DNA of 62,365 nt from Bacteroidaceae bacterium (GTDB lineage: Bacteria; Bacteroidota; Bacteroidia; Bacteroidales; Bacteroidaceae), in assembly GCA_017517605.1 (NCBI GenBank), contig JAFWYQ010000019.1:1-62365 (forward strand), given 5' to 3'. A program made the position numbers and the translations under genes. The notes under the pieces were generated by a model. It ran no database searches. It was not told where the DNA came from and saw nothing but the letters and a program-made list of their open reading frames with translations. Below, in pieces: positions 53,675-62,268 of this stretch. Within the stretch, counting starts at the first letter, position 1. Every line of letters begins with the position of its first letter.

Positions 53675-56542
53675 TTACTCTTCCACTTCTTCCCATTCTT
53701 CTTCCAACTTTTCGGCTTCGTCGGCATTCAACATTCGGGGAGCGTCGAACTGATAACCATCCATCTCAGGCATAGGCAATCCGCCCAAATGCTCTTCGTA
53801 GAATTGCTGGTAGTCATCAAAACTATAGTAGTTGCGCAAAAGTTCATAGTTCGGTTTGGAAATCAGCAGCACACGCAATCCCTCCAGGCGCTTGGCAAGG
53901 CGTTCATCAGCATACAGGCGCTTCATGTACTGGTAGCACTCTGCATAGTTCATGAACTCGCCCACCTGCATCATGCCAACACCATCCTGCTTGACGAATT
54001 GTATATCGAAGTTGCGCACCATGAAGTTGGAGAAGTTATAGCGGGCAATTTCAAACAGCAACTGGTTCTCGTTCACCCTACCGTCCTCATACGCCAAGAT
54101 GAACAGGTAAGGGTCAGTCTGCTCGGCGGTAAAGGGCGGTATGGAGTCCACCGAAAGGGAATCACCACTCATCCCACCCATACGACGTGCCCAGATGGAG
54201 CCAACAGAGAAGCTGCCCGACTGCAACAGACGGCCATCCTGCACACCCTTCAGTATCAACCCCGCCATCTCGGTAATCTCATTCTCGGGGTACTTCTCTA
54301 CAATGGTCTTCAGATTATCCAGAAATCCCTGCTGGTCACCACTCTCGAGTTGCCCCATGCCGTGCAGGAACATGAACTTCGGGCGATGCACACCTAAAGG
54401 ATACTTCGCGGATGCATATTCGGCATTGGAGGCCACCGTCTTGAAGTCGCCCCGCAGGTAAGCATCGTAGGTGACCACATACAACGAATCCTCCAGATGC
54501 TTGCCATACACGGCATTCAGGGCATAGTCAGGGTCAGAGAGCAACACTGTGTAATCTCCCATCGGGAAGCGGCTCTTCAAGCTATCCAGATAGACTGTAG
54601 CCTTGTCCTGCCTCTTCCATCGCGAATACATCAGGTAGAGGTTGTAGTACACCTCCTCCATCTGCTGATAATCAGGAAACTCCTTCAGCAATCGGTCAAA
54701 GGACTGCTCGGCCAAGGCAAAATCCTCCAGCTTGTCCTTATAAATCAATCCGCAATTGTACAATCCCTCCGACAGGATGGCGTTACTCTCCGCCATAGCC
54801 TCCTCAGTAAGAGGAATCTGCTGGATGTAGAATTGGGGATTCTTGTTGTCCGTCACCAGCGAGTCGGGTGCCTGCACTAAAGCCGTCGAGTCGCTCGTTA
54901 TCGAGTCGCCCAATGCAGCCAGGCTATCCTCTGCGGCATAGTCAATGGTGGCAAACTCCTGTGTGTTCACAACCGTCTTGTTGCGTCGTCGCCAATTGTC
55001 CTCCAGCTTACGTCTTCCCCACTTGCGTTGGAAGTCGCCCTTGCCCTGCGTTACCAACTGTTGGTTATAGAAGTACCACGACTGGTCACCACCCGCACCA
55101 ACGGTAGGTGTACGGGCAGGGGTATTGCGGTTGGCCACATTGGCCAATGCCTCTTCGCGGGCCGCCATGCGCTCGGCCAGCTCCGCCTCTTCCTTGGCCT
55201 TCTTCTCTTCCTCCTTCACCCGTTCAATGATTTGTTCAATCACCACCATACGCTCCTCCTCGCTCATCGCAGCCAGTCGTTGCAGGCTATCCTGTAGCTC
55301 TACGGCCTCAGCATGTCCCACCAGCTCGTCAAGCACTTCCGAGCGTCGGCTCACCACCTTGTATTCATCCGTCTCCTTATCCTCCAGCAAGCCTATCACT
55401 TCGGCATAGCAACGTTGTGCATCGGCATAGTCGGCCCTCTCCCAATAGAGGTCGCCCAAGCGCAGGAGCAGGATACCTTTCTCCACTCCTGAGCGGGTAC
55501 TCTTTTCCGCACCTTCCTCGTAATTCTTGATGGCTGTAAGGGTGTCTTTCTTGGCCATATACAGATTACCTATGGCATAATACACCTGGTCGAGATACTC
55601 CGTATTCTTGGGGCTACGTGCCATGCTCTTCAATCGTTTGATGGTGCGTTCGCTCTCTTTGTCCGAGGCCACCTCTGTCTGTTTGATGCGGGCATTGAAC
55701 TCCAATTCGTATGGCGGATTGGCCTTTATCACCTTTGAATAGGCATTGTAGGCCATGGCGTTGTTTCCTGTATGCTGATACACTTGTCCGAGGAGGAAGT
55801 AGTGTCGGGCGCGTTGTTTGCCCGCCTTCTCTTTCTTTATCGCCTGCTCCAGGTAGGGCAATGCCTCGCTGAACCGTCCTTGGCGAAGCAGGAAGTTGGT
55901 GTATGTGGCACTCCGTTCGCCCTCCAGTTTCCGGGGCATACTGTCGCGTGCGGCCTTGTCAAGCACATCCTCGGCATCGTAGTACCACTCCAGTTCGGTG
56001 TAGCAACGTGCCATCCACAAGCGTGCCTCGGCCACCTTGTCGGGCTCCTCAGCATACAATCGGGTGATGTAGGAGAAGGTGGAGGCCGCCTCCAAGAACT
56101 CACCCTTTTGGAATTGTGCCCTTGCCATCAGGAACCATGCATGGTGGATGAAGGGGTTATACTCCTTCTTGGCGTACCAGCGTATCATCTTCTCGGTTTT
56201 CTTCTCGCCGGCTTTCCGTTTGGGTTTCTTCTTGATGGAGTGTTGTTTGATGGCTTTTTGTGACTTTTCGATAGCGCGGTCAAAATTTCCACTACCGCTA
56301 CCTACCGTCTTTTTGTTTCCGATAAGGAAGTAAGGGAGCACCTCCATATAGTTGTCCTTGTTGGCACGCTCCTGCTCCAACATACCCTCCTTGTAGGCCT
56401 CGTCGCCGTTGTAGAATGTGTTATATTTGGCCGTGAAAGCGTGCCAACGACGAGTGTTGGCCGTGTTCTTCTTCGTCGAACATCCCACCACCATCATTGC
56501 CATCAGCAAACCAACTATTATGTATATGCTCTTATGTCTCAT
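53675..56542 (-). CDS. PorW/SprE-like TPR lipoprotein
   Basis: The 955-residue protein has a lipoprotein signal (Cys21 in MVVGC) and RRWHAFTAKYNTFYNGDEAY (about 32-51), the diagnostic opening of the PorW/SprE family. A long series of TPR helices follows to about 420, then a coiled, charged middle (KEEEKKAKEEAELAERMAAR), more TPRs and an acidic end. PorW is an outer-membrane lipoprotein of the type IX secretion machinery. Here it directly precedes porX (38 bp) on the same strand, so the two are probably one transcript. The function outside type IX secretion is unknown. Confidence 0.82.
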   Translation of the reverse strand: MRHKSIYIIVGLLMAMMVVGCSTKKNTANTRRWHAFTAKYNTFYNGDEAYKEGMLEQERANKDNYMEVLPYFLIGNKKTVGSGSGNFDRAIEKSQKAIKQHSIKKKPKRKAGEKKTEKMIRWYAKKEYNPFIHHAWFLMARAQFQKGEFLEAASTFSYITRLYAEEPDKVAEARLWMARCYTELEWYYDAEDVLDKAARDSMPRKLEGERSATYTNFLLRQGRFSEALPYLEQAIKKEKAGKQRARHYFLLGQVYQHTGNNAMAYNAYSKVIKANPPYELEFNARIKQTEVASDKESERTIKRLKSMARSPKNTEYLDQVYYAIGNLYMAKKDTLTAIKNYEEGAEKSTRSGVEKGILLLRLGDLYWERADYADAQRCYAEVIGLLEDKETDEYKVVSRRSEVLDELVGHAEAVELQDSLQRLAAMSEEERMVVIEQIIERVKEEEKKAKEEAELAERMAAREEALANVANRNTPARTPTVGAGGDQSWYFYNQQLVTQGKGDFQRKWGRRKLEDNWRRRNKTVVNTQEFATIDYAAEDSLAALGDSITSDSTALVQAPDSLVTDNKNPQFYIQQIPLTEEAMAESNAILSEGLYNCGLIYKDKLEDFALAEQSFDRLLKEFPDYQQMEEVYYNLYLMYSRWKRQDKATVYLDSLKSRFPMGDYTVLLSDPDYALNAVYGKHLEDSLYVVTYDAYLRGDFKTVASNAEYASAKYPLGVHRPKFMFLHGMGQLESGDQQGFLDNLKTIVEKYPENEITEMAGLILKGVQDGRLLQSGSFSVGSIWARRMGGMSGDSLSVDSIPPFTAEQTDPYLFILAYEDGRVNENQLLFEIARYNFSNFMVRNFDIQFVKQDGVGMMQVGEFMNYAECYQYMKRLYADERLAKRLEGLRVLLISKPNYELLRNYYSFDDYQQFYEEHLGGLPMPEMDGYQFDAPRMLNADEAEKLEEEWEEVEE

Positions 56543-56810
56543 TCAAGTTTAGCAAGTCTATTTTTTTGAGGAGAATTATCCGTAGGAGATTCTCTTTTAG
56601 GAGTGCTGGCGAATGCACACTCAGATTTTTCGCTTTGCTCAAAATGACAAAATACAGGACGGAGAAACAACGCAAGCAGCACATTTGGCTCTAACTCCCA
56701 AGCCCGAAGGGCTGATAACTCCCTTTAACTCCTTTAACTCCTCAGAAGTAAACTTATATACATAACTCCGAAAACGTCATTTTATTGTCTGTCAGAGCGA
56801 ATAAAAGGCA
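56543..56810. other. Gap with taactcc repeats
   Basis: The 268 bases have no gene. At 56691-56751 ctaactcccaagcccgaagg and ctccctttaactcctttaac resemble the arms of the large palindrome at 57249-57473. The rest is unremarkable. Confidence 0.5.
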
Positions 56811-57236
56811 TCAGTGCATCCTCCGTTCGCCCACAATCAGGAACACTTCATCCTTCAACTCGTCGGGCAATTCCACCGCTCTCAGCTGCAAGCTGCGCAC
56901 CCATCCGGCCACCTCCACCTCCTGCATGGTGTAGAGCACGTCGCGGAATTGCTCCACCTGCTCAGGTGTATAGCCATCAGCGGGCACCCCCCGATAGTTG
57001 TCCAGTTCTTCATCGTCGAAGTACTCAATCTGCTTGCTTACGGCAGCCAGCAGACTCTCCTTTTCACACGTCTGATGCTGGCCACAGCACTCCATGTCCT
57101 CTATCTGCTTGATGTCGGGAAACTCCTCCAGCTCGCCCCGCTCAATCTTCTTGCGTATCGAGCGGTTGCGCAAGGCCCCCAACCCCAAGGCTATGGCCAC
57201 CAGCACGAACAGACTAATTATTAAAATGAGTATCAT
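56811..57236 (-). CDS. Single-pass membrane protein with a CCGxHxxC motif
   Basis: The 141-residue protein begins with one hydrophobic helix (residues 1-21) and a positive stretch (RNRSIRKK). A soluble domain follows, with MECCGQHQTCEKES at about 49-62, where three Cys and a His could bind a metal or cluster. The remainder is acidic and helical (EYFDDEELDNYRG). By topology the Cys-rich part should face the cytoplasm. I recall similar conserved Bacteroidetes proteins without an assigned function. It sits between two repeat-rich gaps, upstream of the PorW-like gene. Confidence 0.65.
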   Translation of the reverse strand: MILILIISLFVLVAIALGLGALRNRSIRKKIERGELEEFPDIKQIEDMECCGQHQTCEKESLLAAVSKQIEYFDDEELDNYRGVPADGYTPEQVEQFRDVLYTMQEVEVAGWVRSLQLRAVELPDELKDEVFLIVGERRMH

Positions 57237-57248
57237 ACACTTTATGTT

Positions 57249-57473
57249 TTTTTAGGAGTTAAAGGAGTTATCGCTTCGCTAGGAGTTATCACTTCGCCTC
57301 GCTCGTTAGGAGTTAAAGCCAATAGTTTTTCAAGTGACAAGCTACAAGCTACGAGTAACGAGTTTTGTACAGCAAGGTACTTGTAGCTCGTAGCTGATAA
57401 CTCGTATCTTTTACATTTGGCTAGCAGGCCAAAGCCTGCGATAACTTCTTTAACTCCTTTAACTCCTCAAAAG
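57249..57473. repeat. Very large nested palindrome enclosing family A copy 4
   Basis: The outer left arm aggagttaaaggagttatcg (57251 on) and outer right arm cgataacttctttaactcct (about 57439-57473) are inverted. Inside lie more aggagtta units and the family A palindrome at 57331-57410 (caagtgacaagctacaagct ... acttgtagctcgtagctgat). The whole gap between aroA and the membrane-protein gene is thus one nested element. Confidence 0.65.
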
Positions 57474-57493
57474 ATTCCTCCTTCTATCTCCCA

Positions 57494-58732
57494 TTAACCC
57501 CTTATTCCAAATCCAACCATCTCCAAATCCCTCCAATATCCCGGGTACGACTTGCTCACCACCTGCGGATTGTTGATGCGCAAGCCCCCCAACACCATGC
57601 AAGCCGGAGCCAAAGCCATGGCCATGCGATGGTCCTCATACGTGTCAATGGCCGCGTCCGCCTCGGGTTGGCATCGCTCGCCCGTCCACTCCAGCACCCG
57701 GTCATCCTCCTCGCGGAGCACATATCCCAGTTTCCCGAGTTCACAGATGAGGGCAGCCATGCGGTCAGTCTCCTTTATCTTCAGGCTCTGCAAGCCCGTA
57801 AAGCGGAAAGGCACTCCCAGCATCGTACACGTCACCACCAGCGTCTGTGCCAGGTCGGGCTGGTTCACAAAGTCATACTCCATGCGCTCCACCAACCGGC
57901 CATTCTTGCACAATGTCACACTGTCGGCCTCTTCGTCATACTCCGTGGCCACGCCCAATTGCTCAAACAAGCGGGCCACCGCACTGTCCCCCTGGTAACT
58001 GTGCGCATACAGGCAGGGCAACGTCACCCGCGCCTCTGCATCCGTCGTCAGAGCCACCATTTCGTACCAGTACGATGCCGCACTCCAGTCACTCTCCACC
58101 TTGAAAGGTATCGGAGCATAAGGCTTCGGACTCACCCTTATCTCCTCATCGCCCACCCATTCGGCTTTGGCGCCAAAGTCGCGCATCAGTTGCAACGTCA
58201 GGTTGATGTAAGGGCGCGAAATCACCTCCCCCTGCAGATGCAGCTTCAGCCCGTCCGCCATCATCGGCCCAATCATCAGCAAGGCCGAGATGTATTGCGA
58301 GCTCACGTTCCCCTGCAGAGTCACCTCCCCCTTTTCCAAAGGAAGGCCCGTCACCCGCAGAGGCGGATACCCCTCATTCTCCACATATTCCACCCGGGCA
58401 CCCAACTGGCGCAGCGCATCCACCAGTATCCTTATCGGGCGCTGGCGCATGCGCTCCGTGCCCGTCATCGTCTTCACGCTCCCCTTTCGGGAAGCAAAGT
58501 AAGCCGTCAGAAACCGCATGGCCGTACCAGCAGCCATAATGTCCACCACCGGTGAGTCCTGCGTCAGCGCACGCACCATCACCCGCGTGTCGTCACAATC
58601 CGACACATTTTCGGGCATTTCACCCGCTCCGCTCAGCGCATTGATGATGAGCACCCGGTTGCTGATGCTCTTCGACGAAGGCAATTTTATCGTATTCCTC
58701 ACCTCCTTGGGAGGCGTCAAAGTAATCTGCAT
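57494..58732 (-). CDS. aroA: 3-phosphoshikimate 1-carboxyvinyltransferase (EPSP synthase)
   Basis: AroA joins phosphoenolpyruvate to shikimate-3-phosphate, the sixth shikimate step. The 412-residue protein has LPSSKSISNRVL at about 18-29 (substrate Lys), AAGTAMRFLTAYFA (about 66-79; GTAMR), RMRQRPIRILVDALRQLGA and DYxxxDHRMAMALAP-like TYEDHRMAMALAP near the end. It supplies chorismate to the operon at 1.9-5.9 kb but is unlinked from it. A promoter lies just upstream, and no leader peptide is visible. Confidence 0.94.
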   Translation of the reverse strand: MQITLTPPKEVRNTIKLPSSKSISNRVLIINALSGAGEMPENVSDCDDTRVMVRALTQDSPVVDIMAAGTAMRFLTAYFASRKGSVKTMTGTERMRQRPIRILVDALRQLGARVEYVENEGYPPLRVTGLPLEKGEVTLQGNVSSQYISALLMIGPMMADGLKLHLQGEVISRPYINLTLQLMRDFGAKAEWVGDEEIRVSPKPYAPIPFKVESDWSAASYWYEMVALTTDAEARVTLPCLYAHSYQGDSAVARLFEQLGVATEYDEEADSVTLCKNGRLVERMEYDFVNQPDLAQTLVVTCTMLGVPFRFTGLQSLKIKETDRMAALICELGKLGYVLREEDDRVLEWTGERCQPEADAAIDTYEDHRMAMALAPACMVLGGLRINNPQVVSKSYPGYWRDLEMVGFGIRG

Positions 58733-58756
58733 ACCTTTATATATATTATTTCATTG

Positions 58757-58764
58757 CAAAAATA
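58757..58764 (-). promoter_or_regulatory. -7 element for aroA
   Basis: Minus-strand TATTTTTG lies 25 bp before ATG 58732, implying a leader of about 18 nt. Confidence 0.5.
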
Positions 58765-58856
58765 GATATAATTCCCCTAATCCCCCCATCCAATCCCCAA
58801 AAAGAAGCAAAAAAGAGAGAAAATTCACGTTTTTCTTAAAAAAATCCCCCAAAACG

Positions 58857-58887
58857 TTTGTCTATTCCAAAATAAGCCGTACCTTTG
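58857..58887 (+). promoter_or_regulatory. Promoter of tRNA-Pro
   Basis: TTTG at 58857-58860 and TACCTTTG at 58880-58887 with exactly 19 bp between them; the tRNA starts 26 bp downstream. Confidence 0.75.
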
Positions 58888-58912
58888 CAGCGCTTTTAGA
58901 GAAAAGTCCAAT

Positions 58913-58990
58913 CGGGATGTAGCTCAGTCCGGTTAGAGTACGCGTCTGGGGGGCGTGTGGTCGCTGGTTCGAATCCAGTCATCCCGACCA
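58913..58990 (+). tRNA. tRNA-Pro, anticodon GGG
   Basis: The acceptor stem CGGGATG pairs with CATCCCG, followed by discriminator A and an encoded CCA. The anticodon loop CTGGGGG places GGG at positions 34-36, reading CCC/CCU. The T loop GTTCGAATC is normal. The 78-base length including CCA fits tRNA-Pro. The gene is next to an integrase, so its 3' end is probably the attachment site. Confidence 0.93.
58960..58990 (+). other. Probable attachment site (att core) in the tRNA-Pro 3' end
   Basis: Tyrosine integrases commonly recombine into the T arm and 3' end of a tRNA gene, and the integrase gene begins 137 bp downstream, pointing away. The tRNA is intact, as expected when the element restores its 3' part. 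The matching repeat at the far end of the element would lie beyond this window. Confidence 0.5.
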
Positions 58991-58992
58991 AG

Positions 58993-59030
58993 GAGTCTGA
59001 AAACGCTGATTTTCAGGCTCTTTTCTTTTT
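58993..59030 (+). terminator. Intrinsic terminator after tRNA-Pro
   Basis: gagtctgaaaa pairs with ttttcaggctc (one G-U) around cgctga and is followed by ttttcttttt. Confidence 0.8.
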
Positions 59031-59126
59031 CAAAGTGTCTATTTCTTACTTTTCAAACTGTCTGGATTTTGTCTGCTCAATTTGGAATAAACGTCAAAAA
59101 GTACAAATTTAAAGAGTTAAGACAAG

Positions 59127-60335
59127 ATGGCAAGAAAGAAAGAAATTTTGGTGTTACCGACACTGAATGATTGTGGGGTAGACCTCACAAAGGAATGGTA
59201 TGTGGAGTATGCAATGAGAAACCCGCATACCGATGAGATGAAACGCTTCCGCCACTACAAGGGGTTTAAGAAGCTGAAAACTGCTGAGGAGAGACGCGCC
59301 TTGGCCGAGGAGATTATTGCGGATATAAAGGAACGGATTCGGAGCGGGGACATCCCCTTCATGGAGAAGAAACGTTCATATCAGGATGAACTTATTTATG
59401 CCGCTGCCGCCAAACGCTGGGGAGCGGAACGTGAAGGGGTAATCACTCTACGGACTCACTTATCTGAATTTTTGGAGGCTAAAAGGGTTGAGGTCATCCC
59501 CCACTCTTTTCAGACTTACCAAAGTAAGCTGAGGATTTTCAATGAATGGTGCGAAAGGAATGATTTGGCCCGGAAACACATCAGTTTCATCACTCGTGAA
59601 CATATCTGCGACTTTCTCCGCCAAATGGTGGAAACGACACACATCAGCCGTCACACCGTCAACAAGTACAAGCAGATTTTGCATAGTTTCTTTGCCTATA
59701 TAATAAAGGTAAAGCAGATTGTACTGGAGAATCCGGTAAACAATATCCCTCGAATGGGCGAAGTAAAAGACGAAGCTCCACGTCCCATACCTGTCAGGGA
59801 GCGGAAAGTGCTGCTGACTTATATGAGGAAGCATGACCCGCAACTGATGTTGGTATGCCTGATGGAGTACTACTGTGCTATCCGCCCAAATGAATTGCGG
59901 CAATTGCGCATCCGCGACATTGACTTGGAGAAACAATCCATCTGTGTTCCGAAGGACATCAGTAAGAACCGCCTGACGGAGAGTGTGAACATCCCGCGAC
60001 AATTGCAGAAAATTCTTCTGGATATGGAACTGGAGCAGTATGATAAGGAGGATTTTTTGTTTTCATTGGGCGGTAATCCAGGACCGACAATGCTTGGAAA
60101 GAATGCCATGCGATTCCGTTTTGATGCCATCCGCAACAAGTTGGGCATTTCAGCTATCTATAAACTGTACAGTTTCAAGCATACAGGCGGTGTCGAACTG
60201 GTGAATGCGGGTGTCGATACGTGGGAACTGCAACGCCATTTCCGGCACAAGTCCATCGACACAACGGAGCGATATATCCGCAGGAACTTTGCCGTTCAGT
60301 CGAAGAAACTAAAGGATGAGTTTCCGGACATTTGA
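59127..60335 (+). CDS. int: Tyrosine-recombinase integrase (phage or ICE type)
   Basis: The 402-residue protein has a SAM-like core-binding domain (about 108-205) and a catalytic domain. Arg253 (CAIRPNELRQL), His352 (SFKHTGG), His371/His374 (RHFRHKS) and the nucleophile Tyr383 (ERYIRR) are visible. The second catalytic Arg of the HxxR motif is Gly355 here, a substitution I associate with a subset of Bacteroidetes integrases. It probably inserts the element into tRNA-Pro. It converges with the tail-protein gene across a terminator. Confidence 0.9.
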   Translation: MARKKEILVLPTLNDCGVDLTKEWYVEYAMRNPHTDEMKRFRHYKGFKKLKTAEERRALAEEIIADIKERIRSGDIPFMEKKRSYQDELIYAAAAKRWGAEREGVITLRTHLSEFLEAKRVEVIPHSFQTYQSKLRIFNEWCERNDLARKHISFITREHICDFLRQMVETTHISRHTVNKYKQILHSFFAYIIKVKQIVLENPVNNIPRMGEVKDEAPRPIPVRERKVLLTYMRKHDPQLMLVCLMEYYCAIRPNELRQLRIRDIDLEKQSICVPKDISKNRLTESVNIPRQLQKILLDMELEQYDKEDFLFSLGGNPGPTMLGKNAMRFRFDAIRNKLGISAIYKLYSFKHTGGVELVNAGVDTWELQRHFRHKSIDTTERYIRRNFAVQSKKLKDEFPDI

Positions 60336-60338
60336 CGG

Positions 60339-60408
60339 AACGAAGAGTGAAGAACGAAGAGTGAAGAATCCGATAGTCTGTACTATATGATTATTCACTC
60401 TTCGTTTT
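60339..60408. terminator. Bidirectional terminator with duplicated left arm
   Basis: aacgaagagtgaa occurs twice (60339-60351 and 60353-60365), and either copy can pair with ttcactcttcgtt (60394-60406), followed by ttttt. It lies between convergent int and tail genes. Confidence 0.75.
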
Positions 60409-60409
60409 T

Positions 60410-62257
60410 TTATTCGCTCACTTCGTAGAAGTATCCTGTCACCAACGGTTGCATTCCTTTGGAATCAATCTGCCTTTCTATTTTTTCGCACACGAACCGT
60501 TTGCCCCGTATGACGAAGAGCGGCTTCGGATCTACGCTGCCAGGATGCAGGAATCGGATGCAGCGCTTGGCCGTCTTGTCAATCTGGAGGAGACCGCTGT
60601 GACAGAGGGAATAGATGTTTGTTCCATCCGTTGGAACCAGTCCGAAGTCAAAACTCAAGGTATTGACCCGGACATTCCCCATCACTCCGCAAAAGGTTTT
60701 GCCAAACCAATACTTGCACTTTATACCCGAATCAGACAGACCGTAATGCTCTGTATCATCGTTATAGGCAACCTCAATAAAATCGGGAACCTCACTCTCT
60801 TCATTCTCCAGTGAATCATCTTCGATGTATTCCTGCAAAGAGAATCCACCTGTAGAATTACCTCGTTGAGCACGATTTTCTATGGCTACTCCAGTCACTG
60901 TAAGGACAGGAATTGAAATGGTTTCTTCCTTCACAAGTTCCTCGCGCCTGTCATAGGATTTCCAGTGTCGGACTGCAAGTGTGCCTGTAGTTGTACGAGC
61001 TGGGACAAACTTCAATTCAACATCAAGACCGGATGTCCGGTCATCTTCTGTGTCGCCTTGTGCTGGTCGTGGCCGTGCTTGGTCAACCATGCGGCTGTAA
61101 TAAGTTGCTCCGTTGTCATCAGTCCAATGGACAAAGCGTCGCCCGTTATGTTCATAGATAATCCGGTCAGTTGCGGAGTCTTCCGTATCTATTCCATCCG
61201 AATCTATCTGCACAATGGTGGCTTTGCGCATGGCAGAAGCAGGCAAGCTCAGTTCTGCCGCCAGTCCATTGTCGGTATATCCGGTTCTGCCAATCGACAC
61301 ATCTGCTTTTACCTCATTGTCAACCTCTACTTCAAAATCATCCACAATGTTGTTGATATGCTTTACATTGTGCATGAAAAAGAAACGTTTGGAAATCAGG
61401 GAGGCCATCTTCTTTACATCATCGACAATCAACACCATGCCCAAGAAAGCCTCCAGTTGTCGGAAGAATTCGTTCACCGTCCAGTGCGGCAAATGTTTGC
61501 TTATAGTTGTACTGTTGCCCGGCATACATACAAAAATCTGCTGTAGAGGTGTACCAATCATGTCGTTTCGTTCAAGCGTGTAGCCCATCTTGGTAATGAT
61601 GGCATCTATCAACCAGCACAAATAAGGCTGCGGACTGACTGCAATTATATCCGTTTCTCTGCGTCCCTCTCCTGTAGTTGCTCCGCTTGCGCCCAGAATG
61701 GGATAAGTCAGATTATTTTGGCCTGTATCCACATAGTACATCTGATTGTTCATTGTGCCCCCAAGAGTTTCATTGAAAAGGGGAAAATATACAAAATTCC
61801 TTTCCGGATACGCTCCGTACAGAGCAGCCTGATACGCTTCAATCGCCGTGTCATCAATCGTATCACGACCATACGTCGGAGCACTTTCTGTTGCTACAAT
61901 TCCCATTTCATTGATATACATCCCTTCCCCTTTGCCGAAGAAGTTGAATTCGCTGTTGCCTGCCAGCAATTGCACTTTCACACTCCGTCGGGTGATGGAG
62001 GTGATGAGTGCCGAACCTTTCAGGATGACTTTGCCACTGGCGGTGAGCAGTGCCTGTAGCGTGATGGAGCGACGGCGTGCATCGATGCGGTTGATGTGGC
62101 CGAAGATGGCAAGGTTCTGCGGACATCCCTGCAAGGGCAGTTCTATGTCGAGCGTGTACTGGCTGGCGGCAGTCAGATAGACATTCTCGTGGTTCACCTT
62201 GATGTTTAGGTTTTGGGGCAGGACTGCGGGCAGTCCGTTCAAGTGTAGTTCGGTCAT
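60410..62257 (-). CDS. Phage-type structural protein, possibly tail-associated
   Basis: The 615-residue protein has no signal peptide. I recognise no exact family. It begins with beta-rich sequence and includes a segment (about residues 200-270: PYLCWLIDAIITKMGYTLE, WTVNEFFRQLEAFLGMVLIVDD) of a kind I have seen in large structural proteins of Bacteroides prophages. The rest is beta-rich and acidic. Placement next to an integrase supports a phage origin, and a tail or baseplate-associated role is an inference. The upstream gene stops 12 bp before its ATG, so it continues a minus-strand structural operon. Confidence 0.55.
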   Translation of the reverse strand: MTELHLNGLPAVLPQNLNIKVNHENVYLTAASQYTLDIELPLQGCPQNLAIFGHINRIDARRRSITLQALLTASGKVILKGSALITSITRRSVKVQLLAGNSEFNFFGKGEGMYINEMGIVATESAPTYGRDTIDDTAIEAYQAALYGAYPERNFVYFPLFNETLGGTMNNQMYYVDTGQNNLTYPILGASGATTGEGRRETDIIAVSPQPYLCWLIDAIITKMGYTLERNDMIGTPLQQIFVCMPGNSTTISKHLPHWTVNEFFRQLEAFLGMVLIVDDVKKMASLISKRFFFMHNVKHINNIVDDFEVEVDNEVKADVSIGRTGYTDNGLAAELSLPASAMRKATIVQIDSDGIDTEDSATDRIIYEHNGRRFVHWTDDNGATYYSRMVDQARPRPAQGDTEDDRTSGLDVELKFVPARTTTGTLAVRHWKSYDRREELVKEETISIPVLTVTGVAIENRAQRGNSTGGFSLQEYIEDDSLENEESEVPDFIEVAYNDDTEHYGLSDSGIKCKYWFGKTFCGVMGNVRVNTLSFDFGLVPTDGTNIYSLCHSGLLQIDKTAKRCIRFLHPGSVDPKPLFVIRGKRFVCEKIERQIDSKGMQPLVTGYFYEVSE

Positions 62258-62268
62258 AATGGAGCTGT

